Assembly (NCBI RefSeq): GCF_025319965.1
Contig: NZ_CP012549.1
Location: 124,001 to 188,000 of the forward strand
Reading direction: 5' to 3'
Origin: Campylobacter sp. RM16187
GTDB lineage: Bacteria > Campylobacterota > Campylobacteria > Campylobacterales > Campylobacteraceae
Length of the DNA stretch: 64,000 nucleotides
Each line of letters begins with the position of its first letter. Positions within the stretch are counted from its first letter, which is position 1. A model generated the notes under the pieces. That model had not been told where the DNA came from and did not search any database. It saw only the letters and a program-made list of their open reading frames with translations. Shown piece after piece: positions 36,597 to 44,497 of this stretch. A program made the translations under genes and the position numbers.

Positions 36597-37433
36597 CTAT
36601 TTTATAAAATTTCTTAAAATTTTTATCTCATCCGCCCAGATACTCTCGTCAATAGTCTCAAGTATAAGCGGAATGTCATCTGTTCGTTTGTCTTTTATAA
36701 TGTTTTCAAATGTTCTTAGCTCTAAAAAACCTTTTCCAAGACTTTCGTGCCGATCTTTTTTAGACGCCAGGCCAAATTTTGTATCATTTAAATGCATTGC
36801 GCTTAGATATTTTATGCCTATTATTTGATCAAATTCGCTCATAACATTTTCGTAATTATCTTTTATATCATATCCTGCAGAAAAAGTGTGGCAGGTATCA
36901 ATGCAGACACCGATTCTACTCTTATCTACGCATTTTTTAATCAAATATGCGATTTGCTCGAATTTAAAACCTAGATTGCTTCCTTGTCCTGCCGTATTTT
37001 CGATGACAAGCTTTACGTTTGAACTATTTTCAAGGATGAAATTTATCGAGTTTGCTATGTGGTCTAAACAGGTCTCGGTTGAAATTTCCTTTAGATGCGA
37101 ACCTGGGTGAAAATTTATCATTTTTAGACCAAGTTCTTCTACTCTTGAAATTTCGTCTAAAAACGCATCTATTGAAATTTTACGTTTTTCACTATCAAAA
37201 TGACCTAAATTTATCAAATAACTATTATGAGGCAAGACATGATCTGGTGAAATTTTAGATAACTTTAGATTTTCTTTAAATTTAGAGATATTTTCATCTG
37301 TCAAAGGCTTTGCACTCCATTGACGTTGATTTTTGACAAATAACGCGAAGGCGTTTGCGCCTATCTGCATCGCATTTAACGGAGCATTCTCTACTCCGCC
37401 ACTCGCACTTACATGTGCACCGATATATTTCAT
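36597..37433 (-). CDS. nfo: Endonuclease IV (AP endonuclease)
   Basis: 278 residues, TIM-barrel Nfo: start [18 protein letters not shown], metal ligands in [37 protein letters not shown] and [23 protein letters not shown]. It cleaves DNA at abasic sites during base-excision repair. Its start overlaps the lipoprotein gene upstream by 4 bp, and it is followed 9 bp later by fadL. Confidence 0.97.
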   Translation of the reverse strand: MKYIGAHVSASGGVENAPLNAMQIGANAFALFVKNQRQWSAKPLTDENISKFKENLKLSKISPDHVLPHNSYLINLGHFDSEKRKISIDAFLDEISRVEELGLKMINFHPGSHLKEISTETCLDHIANSINFILENSSNVKLVIENTAGQGSNLGFKFEQIAYLIKKCVDKSRIGVCIDTCHTFSAGYDIKDNYENVMSEFDQIIGIKYLSAMHLNDTKFGLASKKDRHESLGKGFLELRTFENIIKDKRTDDIPLILETIDESIWADEIKILRNFIK

Positions 37434-37909
37434 TCAAGCTCTTTTATTATTATTTTTATTCTATTTTTTGCATCGTTAAAACTAATATTATTATTGCAAA
37501 CTTCATATTGTATTGAATATTTACTTAGATTTTGACTAAACCCGCACTCATTTGTTACTAAATTTTGTCTATCATATATAGGTTCTCTCTCTAAAATCTC
37601 TTTAAAAAACTCATCATAGTGCTCATTTAGAAAAAATATTTTATTAAACTCTTTTTTTTCGTAACAAACTGCACTGACGCAAATTCGATCAGAAATTTTT
37701 ATATTTGCCAAATTTACCCCTGAGCTGTAGATTTGCAAATTTAGAGAATTTGAACTTTTATGAAGAAAGCCTACGTCGTTGATTTTTATAATCGGAGATA
37801 GAATTGTTATAGCAAACGTGTTTGAAACTCTTTTTGTTTGCAAGCCCGCACAGCTTGTGAGTATAAATATTATAAAAAATATATTCGTAATTTTTAAAAA
37901 TTTATTCAT
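37430..37909 (-). CDS. Small lipoprotein of unknown function
   Basis: 159 residues with a lipobox ending at C20 (FIILTSC-like: IFILTSC). The mature part has pairs of cysteines in [13 protein letters not shown] and TNECGFSQ...YEVCNNN, which suggest disulfides in the periplasm. No family recognised. It is the first gene of the lipoprotein-nfo-fadL-fadD-AAA run. Confidence 0.7.
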   Translation of the reverse strand: MNKFLKITNIFFIIFILTSCAGLQTKRVSNTFAITILSPIIKINDVGFLHKSSNSLNLQIYSSGVNLANIKISDRICVSAVCYEKKEFNKIFFLNEHYDEFFKEILEREPIYDRQNLVTNECGFSQNLSKYSIQYEVCNNNISFNDAKNRIKIIIKELE

Positions 37910-37976
37910 TGAATACTTTCTATTAAGCTAATTTTAAATATTTATTAGATAAAATTGCACTTCCGCTTAATTTAGT

Positions 37977-38051
37977 GGCCCATTCGTCTAGCGGTCAGGA
38001 CATCGCCCTTTCACGGCGGTAACACGAGTTCGAGTCTCGTATGGGTCACCA
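37977..38051 (+). tRNA. tRNA-Glu (anticodon TTC)
   Basis: Complete cloverleaf: acceptor GGCCCAT / ATGGGTC (one G-U), anticodon arm CGCC-CTTTCAC-GGCG, T-arm ACGAGTTCGAGTCTCGT, discriminator A, encoded CCA at 38049-38051. An AT-rich -10-like TAAAAT lies about 25 bp upstream. Confidence 0.98.
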
Positions 38052-38172
38052 CTTCTAAGATCTATCTTTTAAAAATTAAAATTGTATCTTTAAACTGCTT
38101 AATAGATAATTATTTTTATAAGTCAGATTGATAGTAATATTTATTCTGCAAATTCTATGCCGATTTTTATTG

Positions 38173-38178
38173 TATAAT
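38173..38178 (+). promoter_or_regulatory. Candidate -10 element of the threonine aldolase gene
   Basis: TATAAT preceded by a T-rich stretch (TTTTTATTG), 32 bp before the ATG at 38210. Confidence 0.55.
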
Positions 38179-38209
38179 CTGGTTTTTAAAAAAATATTAA
38201 AGAGAGTAA

Positions 38210-39244
38210 ATGACATATTTTCAATGTGATTATGCAAGTGGAGCTCATCCTAAAATTATCGAAAATTTAGTTGCGACAAATAACGATCAATGTCTAGGAT
38301 ATGGCAGTGATAAATATTGTGAAAGCGCAATAAAAAAGATCAAAGACGCTTGTAAAAAACCTGATGCAGATGTATATTTTTTGGTTGGAGGCACTCAGAC
38401 AAACTCTATAGTTATAGCCTCTATTTTACGTCCTCATCAGGGCGTAATTTCTGCAGATAGTGGTCATATAGCCGTCCATGAAGCTGGAGCCATAGAAGCT
38501 GGCGGACATAAGGTCTTGATTTTACCTTCAATTGATGGAAAAATAACGGCCGAGCAGGTTAAAGAGTGCTGTGAACTACATCAAAAAGATCCTGTAAGAC
38601 ATCATACGGTTCAGCCTGGAATGGTATATATCTCATTTCCTACCGAGATTGGCACGCTTTATTCAAAGCAAGAGCTTAAAGATCTTAGTAGTGTTTGCAA
38701 AAGCTTAAACTTACCACTTTTTATAGATGGCGCCAGGCTTGGATATGGGATAATGAGCGAATTTTGTGATCTAAATTTAGCGGATATTGCTGAGTTTTGC
38801 GACATTTTTTATATCGGAGGCACCAAGTGCGGAACTCTTTTTGGAGAAGCTGTGGTAATTACAAACAACACTCTTAAAAAAGATTTTAGGTATATAATGA
38901 AGCAGCGTGGTGCGCTTTTGGCCAAAGGTAGGATGCTTGGAATCCAGTTTGATACGCTATTTACGGATAATCTTTACTTTGAAATTTGTAAAAATGCCGT
39001 TTCTTACGCGCTTAAAATTAGAAAAGCCTTTGAGGATAAGGGCGTAGAGGTTATGTCAAATTCTCAAACTAATCAGCAGTTTTTCGCGCTTAGTGATGAA
39101 TGGCTTGAAAAACTAAGCCAAAAGTATGTATTTCAGTTTATTTATAAAATGACTGACGGGCGAAATTTTATCAGGGTTTGCACTAGCTGGTCTAGCCAAG
39201 AGAGTGATATTAATAGCTTGATAGAAGATATTTCTGCTTTATGA
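38210..39244 (+). CDS. ltaE: Low-specificity threonine aldolase (PLP)
   Basis: 344 residues, beta-eliminating lyase family. FLVGGTQTNSIVIASILRPHQGVI near residue 60, the PLP lysine in YIGGTKCGTLFGEA (about residue 206), and GARLGYGIMSE fit L-allo-threonine/threonine aldolases. It splits threonine to glycine and acetaldehyde. Monocistronic, with its own -10. The substrate range, including other beta-hydroxy amino acids, cannot be set from sequence. Confidence 0.9.
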   Translation: MTYFQCDYASGAHPKIIENLVATNNDQCLGYGSDKYCESAIKKIKDACKKPDADVYFLVGGTQTNSIVIASILRPHQGVISADSGHIAVHEAGAIEAGGHKVLILPSIDGKITAEQVKECCELHQKDPVRHHTVQPGMVYISFPTEIGTLYSKQELKDLSSVCKSLNLPLFIDGARLGYGIMSEFCDLNLADIAEFCDIFYIGGTKCGTLFGEAVVITNNTLKKDFRYIMKQRGALLAKGRMLGIQFDTLFTDNLYFEICKNAVSYALKIRKAFEDKGVEVMSNSQTNQQFFALSDEWLEKLSQKYVFQFIYKMTDGRNFIRVCTSWSSQESDINSLIEDISAL

Positions 39245-39268
39245 AGCTAGAAATTTTATAAATTTTTA

Positions 39269-39274
39269 TATAAT
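39269..39274 (+). promoter_or_regulatory. Candidate -10 element of the terC-like gene
   Basis: TATAAT in an AT-rich gap, 37 bp before the ATG at 39311. Confidence 0.5.
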
Positions 39275-39310
39275 CTTGTTTTTAAAATTTTATACAAAGG
39301 ACTTAAAAAT

Positions 39311-40036
39311 ATGTTTGAATGGATGAGCTCCCCTGAAGCGTGGCTATCGCTCGTTACGCTTACGGGACTTGAGATAGTCTTGGGAATTGACAACATCATT
39401 TTCATAGCGATTTTGGTCGGCAAGCTTCCGCCTCATCAGCGAGACAAAGCCCGCATAATGGGACTTGCGTTTGCGATGATTACGCGTATATTGCTGCTGC
39501 TTTCGCTATTTTGGATTATGAAGCTTACAAAGCCGCTATTTACCGTGTTTGATTTTACGATTACGGGGCGGGATTTGGTGCTAATTTTAGGAGGGCTTTT
39601 CCTCATTGCAAAATCCACTCTTGAGATCCACTCAAACGTAACCGGCGAGCATCACGAGCAAAAGACACCTAAAGCGGCTGGATTTTGGATCATCATCACC
39701 GAAATCGCCATCCTTGACATCGTATTTTCGCTTGATAGCGTTATCACAGCGGTTGGTATGGCCGATCACATCGAGATCATGATACTTGCGGTTATGATCG
39801 CAGTTGGCGTGATGATGTTTGCTTCCAAGGCGATATCAAATTTCGTGGACAACAACCCTACGATCAAGATGCTTGCCCTTGCCTTCCTTATCCTTATCGG
39901 ATTTGCGCTTGTGGGCGAAGGTCTTGGCTTGCACGTGCCTAAGGCTTACATCTACTTTGCGATGGGCTTTTCCCTATCTGTTGAGCTTCTTAATATCTAC
40001 GCGAGAAAGAAAGCTCGCCAAATAGAAAATCACTGA
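39311..40036 (+). CDS. TerC-family integral membrane protein
   Basis: 241 residues, about seven membrane spans. Family signatures: TLTGLEIVLGIDNIIFIAILVGKLP near residue 20-40 and the second acidic repeat EIAILDIVFSLDSVITAVGM near residue 135. TerC-type proteins export manganese or assist metalation of secreted proteins; the exact activity here is not known. Monocistronic with a terminator. Confidence 0.93.
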   Translation: MFEWMSSPEAWLSLVTLTGLEIVLGIDNIIFIAILVGKLPPHQRDKARIMGLAFAMITRILLLLSLFWIMKLTKPLFTVFDFTITGRDLVLILGGLFLIAKSTLEIHSNVTGEHHEQKTPKAAGFWIIITEIAILDIVFSLDSVITAVGMADHIEIMILAVMIAVGVMMFASKAISNFVDNNPTIKMLALAFLILIGFALVGEGLGLHVPKAYIYFAMGFSLSVELLNIYARKKARQIENH

Positions 40037-40043
40037 TAATCTT

Positions 40044-40080
40044 ACTCTTTTGGCTGCTTTGCGGTCAAAAGAGTTTCTTA
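40044..40080 (+). terminator. Terminator after the terC-like gene
   Basis: Stem ACTCTTTTG (40044-40052) / CAAAAGAGT (40066-40074), 13-nt loop, followed by TTCTTA. Confidence 0.7.
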
Positions 40081-40180
40081 AATTTAAGCTAGTTTAGCAC
40101 AAATTTTACTTTCTTTTTGCGGTAGCGCCAAATTTATCGCTCGCTCAAATTTAAAGCCAAATTTGTGATAGAATTCAGCC

Positions 40181-41515
40181 ATGAACTTAATCAAAGACCC
40201 CATTAGACCGCTTATCATCACTCTAGCTACGCCGGCCGGGCTTGCTATGATGTTTAACACCCTTTATAACGTCACGGGCACTTACTTTGCCTCTACCATC
40301 TCAACCACTGCGGTTGCAGGTATGTCGATGAGCTTTTTGCTTTATCTTAGCGTCGTTGGTATCGGGCTTGGCTTTGGCTCTGCGCTTACTGCGCTCATTG
40401 GAAATTCACTCGGGCAAAAAAGAGAATTTCTAGCTAAAATTTACGCTCAAAAAGGCGTTGCTTTTGTACTTCTTTTTGCTATCTCGATGGGAATTTTAGG
40501 TTATATTATCACTCCGAAATTACTCATTTTTTTAGGCGCAAACGATGAGTTTTTAGGTAAAGCGCTTGAGTATATAAGGGTGATTTTCCTAGCATCTCCT
40601 TTTTTCTTAGCGATTAAAGGGTTAAACGGCGTTTTGGTAGCACTTGGCGATACGAAAACGCTTAGAAATTGGCTTTTTGTAGGTCTTTTTATAAACGCTC
40701 TTTTTTGCTACGTCTATCTTTACATCTTTGATCTTGGAGTCGGCGGCATAGCGCTTGCAACCGCTAGCGTGCAGCTTTTAGGTACTCTTTATCTATCCAA
40801 AAAAGTTCGCGATACGGGCATGATTGATTTTAAAAATTTGACTATGTTTTTGCCTGACTGGCGAATTTACTCCAAAATTTTAAAACAAGCTGTGCCTGCT
40901 TGCCTAAACTATCTTTCGATGTCTTTTGGCGGGCTTATCTTGCTTAAATTTATAAGCCACTACGGCACAAATGCAGTCGCAGGATACGGTATCGCGCTTA
41001 GGATCGAGCAGATCGTGGCACTTCCTACCGTAGGCATAGCCGCAGCCGTTCTTAGTATCATCTCGCGAAATTTTGGCGCCAAAGAGTATGGGCGTGTGAT
41101 CGAGTGCTACAAAAGCGCGCTTAAAATTTTGCTTTATTTCTGCCTTTTTGCTTGCTCTTTTTACGTGTTTTGCGGCACTTATATCATCTCGCTTTTTGAC
41201 GCAAATCCGGAGGTTATAAGTGCTGGACAAAGCTATCTGCTCATAAATTCCTTTGCCTTTTTGGGATATGCGATCATAAACATCTCAGGCAGCGCACTAC
41301 AAGCGATAAAGCAGCCTATCATGGCGTTTGTGCTAAATGCTATGCGGCTTATCGTGCTTCAAATTTGCATATTTTCGTTCGTGGTTTATGTGCTAAAAGG
41401 AGTGCTTGTGGATATTTGGGTCGGCATGTTTTTCAACGTATATTTTACAGCCGGATGCTTTTTGGTGTATATGTATTTTAAGCTCAAAAAGCTGCCAAGA
41501 AAGGATAGGTTATGA
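40181..41515 (+). CDS. MATE-family efflux transporter
   Basis: 444 residues with twelve predicted membrane helices and the duplicated MATE architecture. Start IRPLIITLATPAGLAMMFNTLYNVTGTYFAS is typical, as is the second-half repeat beginning LKQAVPACLNYLSMSFGGL. It exports cationic drugs or metabolites using Na+ or H+. It overlaps the next gene by 4 bp. Confidence 0.93.
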   Translation: MNLIKDPIRPLIITLATPAGLAMMFNTLYNVTGTYFASTISTTAVAGMSMSFLLYLSVVGIGLGFGSALTALIGNSLGQKREFLAKIYAQKGVAFVLLFAISMGILGYIITPKLLIFLGANDEFLGKALEYIRVIFLASPFFLAIKGLNGVLVALGDTKTLRNWLFVGLFINALFCYVYLYIFDLGVGGIALATASVQLLGTLYLSKKVRDTGMIDFKNLTMFLPDWRIYSKILKQAVPACLNYLSMSFGGLILLKFISHYGTNAVAGYGIALRIEQIVALPTVGIAAAVLSIISRNFGAKEYGRVIECYKSALKILLYFCLFACSFYVFCGTYIISLFDANPEVISAGQSYLLINSFAFLGYAIINISGSALQAIKQPIMAFVLNAMRLIVLQICIFSFVVYVLKGVLVDIWVGMFFNVYFTAGCFLVYMYFKLKKLPRKDRL

Positions 41516-42180
41516 ATCTTAAAGAAAAATTGCTTCAAATTTTACAAGCTCATAGCGAGAAGAAATTTAGGATTTTTTCGCAAAAATTAATAACTCAGCC
41601 TGAAATTTTAGGCGTTAGAACGCCTACTCTTAAACGGGTAGCAAAGCAACTCGCGCAAGAAGTGAGCTTAGATGAAATTCGTCTTTTTGAGCCTGTTTTT
41701 CATGAAGAATTTGCTATCAAGGCGTTTTTGATTATCGATATAAAAGATGATGAGAGTAAATTCGCGCTTGCAAGCGAATTTGTAAAAACTATGCCAAATT
41801 GGGCGATCTGTGATCAGTTTGATGCGATAAAATTCAAAGATGGCAGATTTGTAAATTTGCTTCTTTCGCAGTGTCTTAGTTCAAATTTGGAGTATGAAAA
41901 GCGCTTTTTCTATGTTTATTATATGAGAAATTTAGAGGCATTTGAGCTTAGCAATTTTTTTGAAATCTGCTTAAAAGAAAAAGATGATAGATACTATGTG
42001 AAAATGGCTATGGCGTGGGCTTTAGCTGAAATTTTTATCAAATTTAAAGAGCCTGTTTTAAATTTACTTGAGAGTAAAAGGCTTGATAAATTTGTGCAAA
42101 ACAAGACGATCTCAAAGATAAGAGACAGCTTTCGCGTTGAAAAAAGCGTGAAAGATGAGCTCGTAAAGTTTAGAATTTGA
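41512..42180 (+). CDS. AlkD-like DNA alkylation repair protein
   Basis: 222 residues of the HEAT-like AlkC/AlkD glycosylase family. KKFRIFSQKLITQPEILGVRTPTLKRVAKQLA near the N-terminus and the helical repeat segment with NWAICDQFDAIKF (conserved W and D of the family) support the call. It would excise N3- or N7-alkylated bases. ATGA overlap with the MATE gene. Substrate not proven. Confidence 0.83.
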   Translation: MNLKEKLLQILQAHSEKKFRIFSQKLITQPEILGVRTPTLKRVAKQLAQEVSLDEIRLFEPVFHEEFAIKAFLIIDIKDDESKFALASEFVKTMPNWAICDQFDAIKFKDGRFVNLLLSQCLSSNLEYEKRFFYVYYMRNLEAFELSNFFEICLKEKDDRYYVKMAMAWALAEIFIKFKEPVLNLLESKRLDKFVQNKTISKIRDSFRVEKSVKDELVKFRI

Positions 42181-42273
42181 TTTGGTGAATTTTGTTAGCC
42201 TAGTTAAATTTGGTCGTTTTTAAGTGTTAAATAAAGATATCTTGCTAAAAAATAAATTTTAATCTAAAATTTA

Positions 42274-42302
42274 TTGACATTGAACTAGATTTTGGTTAAA
42301 AT
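42274..42302 (+). promoter_or_regulatory. Near-consensus sigma-70 promoter of the tRNA operon
   Basis: TTGACA (42274-42279), 17-bp spacer, TAAAAT (42297-42302), 33 bp before the first tRNA. No other gene intervenes. Confidence 0.85.
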
Positions 42303-42334
42303 GCGCTTTTTCAATGAAGTAGGTACACATACTT

Positions 42335-42412
42335 CGGGGTGTAGCGCAGTCTGGTTAGCGCACTTGGTTTGGGACCAAGGGGCCGAAGGTTCGAATCCTT
42401 TCACCCCGACCA
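42335..42412 (+). tRNA. tRNA-Pro (anticodon TGG)
   Basis: Acceptor CGGGGTG / CACCCCG, anticodon loop TTTGGGA, discriminator A and encoded CCA. First gene of a five-tRNA operon. Confidence 0.98.
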
Positions 42413-42419
42413 TCTATGT

Positions 42420-42497
42420 GGTGAGTGTAGCTCAGTCGGTTAGAGCATCAGATTGTGGTCCTGAGGGTCGTGGGTTCAATTCCCATCACTCACCCCA
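42420..42497 (+). tRNA. tRNA-His (anticodon GTG)
   Basis: Acceptor GTGAGTG / CACTCAC, with G-1 at 42420 facing C73, anticodon loop TTGTGGT, CCA encoded. Confidence 0.98.
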
Positions 42498-42502
42498 CTT
42501 TG

Positions 42503-42579
42503 GCGCTCGTAGCTCAATTGGATAGAGCGACAGACTTCGGATCTGTAGGTTATGGGTTCGACTCCTATCGGGCGCGCCA
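42503..42579 (+). tRNA. tRNA-Arg (anticodon TCG)
   Basis: Acceptor GCGCTCG / CGGGCGC, anticodon arm ACAGA-CTTCGGA-TCTGT, discriminator G, CCA encoded. Confidence 0.95.
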
Positions 42580-42591
42580 CTTTGTTGTTAT

Positions 42592-42668
42592 GCGCTCATA
42601 GCTCAGCTGGATAGAGCAACGGCCTTCTAAGCCGTAGGTCAGAGGTTCGAATCCTCTTGGGCGTACCA
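42592..42668 (+). tRNA. tRNA-Arg (anticodon TCT)
   Basis: Acceptor GCGCTCA / TGGGCGT (one G-U), anticodon arm ACGGC-CTTCTAA-GCCGT, discriminator A, CCA encoded. Confidence 0.96.
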
Positions 42669-42717
42669 TTTGGTTTGTTTAAGATTTTTTAGATAAACTT
42701 TCATTCTTTATACACGT

Positions 42718-42802
42718 GCGGATGTGGTGAAATTGGCAGACACGCCAGACTTAGGATCTGGTGCCTCACGGCGTGAAGGTTCAAGTCCTTTCATCCGCAC
42801 CA
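42718..42802 (+). tRNA. tRNA-Leu (anticodon TAG)
   Basis: Acceptor GCGGATG / CATCCGC, anticodon arm CCAGA-CTTAGGA-TCTGG, long variable arm (GTGCCTCACGGCGT), discriminator A, CCA encoded. Last gene of the operon. No classic terminator hairpin follows. Confidence 0.98.
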
Positions 42803-42829
42803 TTTTTAACATTTTTCCCCTTTAAAATC

Positions 42830-43045
42830 CCCTAAAATACGAGCTTCCGATAGCCTCTTAAGGTTAGAAAAATATCAAAAGTGTAAGCTATGTGTAACAA
42901 AGTGCTTAAAAGTGCCTATTTTAGGGCATTTATAAGATACTATACGGACTAATTCATCTAACCTATTTTATAAAAAAGCCCTAAAATACGGCATTTAATA
43001 AGCCAAAAGTGTAAAAAGTAAGTGTAGCAAAAAAGCCCTTTATTT
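42830..43045. repeat. Imperfect direct repeat of an AT-rich block
   Basis: CCCTAAAATACG occurs at 42830-42841 and 42979-42990, each followed by CAAAAGTGTAA and then GTGTA-CAAA-like text. An inverted copy of the core (TATTTTAGGGC) lies between them at about 42917-42927. Confidence 0.6.
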
Positions 43046-43306
43046 TTAAAGCTTACTTATAGCTATTTGGCATAAAAAATAATAATTAAACATTTTTTAA
43101 GCTTAGAAATTGATATAATAAATCGTTGTTATTTAGTTCTACAAAATATTAATTAAAAAGTTTAAGAATACACCAAAAAACAAAAATAGTTATGAAAATT
43201 GCACTTTTCAATACAAATTTTTTACAAAATGTCGTTTTTTAGGGTTTTTGCGTTCTTTTCGCTCTTTGTGCTTTTCACTTTTCAAGCATTTTTAGCCGTT
43301 TAAGCT

Positions 43307-43333
43307 TTGTGAAACTTAAAGCACGTTTCACAA
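43307..43333. repeat. Perfect inverted repeat
   Basis: TTGTGAAAC (43307-43315) and GTTTCACAA (43325-43333) separated by 9 nt. No T-tract follows, so it is more operator-like or recombination-site-like than terminator-like. Confidence 0.55.
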
Positions 43334-43549
43334 CTTCAAAAAATGCCAAATTTTTATAATTTTTCTTAAGGTTTCAATCAAAAAAAGTTAAATTTTTAGT
43401 TTTCTTAATTTAAGGTTTGAAATGCTTTTGAGCTAAAAATATATTTTTCTTTTGATTGCTTTGCTGTCTTGTGTATAAAATTTGCTCTTTTTTGATACAC
43501 AAATATTTTGAATATTAAAATTTATATACTATGAATTGTATTAAATTTC

Positions 43550-43701
43550 TTTGATTTCTTGCTATCTGCTTGATTGTGTTGTGTTTGCCTGCTTTCCTGC
43601 TCTCTGCCGGATTAGGTTAAATTTGCTTGATTTCTTGCTGTTGTGCGGATTTGCTTCTGCCTGCTTGATTTCTTGCTATTGTCCGAGCTGGATTAAAGCT
43701 T
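43550..43701. repeat. Degenerate 38-bp tandem repeat, four units
   Basis: Units begin at 43550, 43588, 43626 and 43664. TTGATTTCTTGCT is identical in units 1, 3 and 4; unit 2 has a diverged copy (CTGCTTTCCTGCT) and shares CGGATT with unit 3. The tail of each unit has diverged. Confidence 0.65.
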
Positions 43702-43874
43702 CTCAAGTAAGTTTAATTTGCTTAATTTTATTCATCCTTACACTGAATAAATTATATCTCGTTTAGGTTTTGGCGTAAGTGTTTAAAGCCCGTTTAATAG
43801 GCTTTTAATAGATGTATTTTTAAAGGATTATTTTTTCAATTCCGACATTTTTAAAAGCGAATTGTAGTTAAAAT

Positions 43875-44497
43875 TTATGTGCGTTTCTTTCGGCTTGTGT
43901 TGATAAAATTGTCTAATGCTTGTTTTGAGTTAAAGCGGTCTTGTAGCCCTTTGCGGTTTAGTGTTCTGCCGTCTGTAAATGCTTTAAGTTTGATATATCA
44001 GGTGGTTATCATCGGTAAGCCCTCTAGCGTGTAATCTGTGCGCTATTTTATCGGCTGTTTCTATGCTCTGCGGCAGCTCGTTTTTAATACTTACGTAAAA
44101 AGTCTTATCGGTTGAGCTGTCGTATAGTCTTGCTTCGCCACTTGTTCTACGCTTATAAACCGGTTAGCAAAATTAAAGAAACCCTGCTTAATAGCGTAAT
44201 AAAATATCGTTGCGCCAAGCTGTAATATATTGCCTATAGTTGCGTTTGCATATCCTGCGCTTATAAGCTCCTTTTGTAGCCCTATAACATCATCTTTTTT
44301 AATCGATATTAAAGGCTTATAGCCTATTGTGTCCCTTAGATGTCTGTTAAATTTGCTCCTGCGCTCTTTTAGGCTTATTGTTTCGCCTGCTATTGTTCTA
44401 CCATCAAAATACTTGTCTGCAATATCGTTTAGCGTTGTCTTGTGCTGTTTTTTAGCGACAATAGGTATCTTTAAATCATCGCCTAGCCTAAGTTTGG
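43875..44497 (-). pseudogene. Tyrosine integrase remnant
   Basis: On the minus strand a frame without start codon reads AKLRLGDDLKIPIV, then TLNDIADKYFDGRT, RRSKFNRHLRDTIGYKPL, KDDVIGLQKELISAGYANAT and ATIFYYAIKQGFFNFAN. This matches the end of the arm-binding region and the SAM-like core-binding domain of phage-type tyrosine recombinases. The frame then stops; further pieces appear in other frames (SGEARLYDSSTDKTFYV..., then KAFTDGRTLNRKGLQ ending at 43875), and no R-H-R-Y catalytic set is seen. The 5' part is missing, cut where the hydF stop codon lies. It sits beside a tRNA cluster, a usual integration target. It is not functional. Confidence 0.78.

Larger units (their letters stand above)
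42803..43874. other. Gene-poor, decayed region downstream of the tRNA operon
   Basis: About 1.07 kb without a credible gene. It contains an imperfectly repeated block near 42830-43040, a 27-bp inverted repeat at 43307-43333, and a degenerate 38-bp tandem repeat at 43550-43701. A 71-codon frame at 43551-43766 runs along the tandem repeat and is low-complexity. Together with the integrase remnant next door it looks like the scar of a lost mobile element, which is inference. Confidence 0.7.

Noticed and set aside
42292-42525. 77-codon open frame
   Set aside because: It overlaps three tRNA genes (Pro, His and the start of Arg).
43550-43701. Possible CRISPR array from regular 38-bp spacing
   Set aside because: The repeats are contiguous and degenerate with no unique spacers between them, and no cas genes are near.
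43551-43766. 71-codon open frame rich in Cys/Leu/Ile
   Set aside because: It lies along the tandem repeat, has no ribosome-binding site and no recognisable domain.
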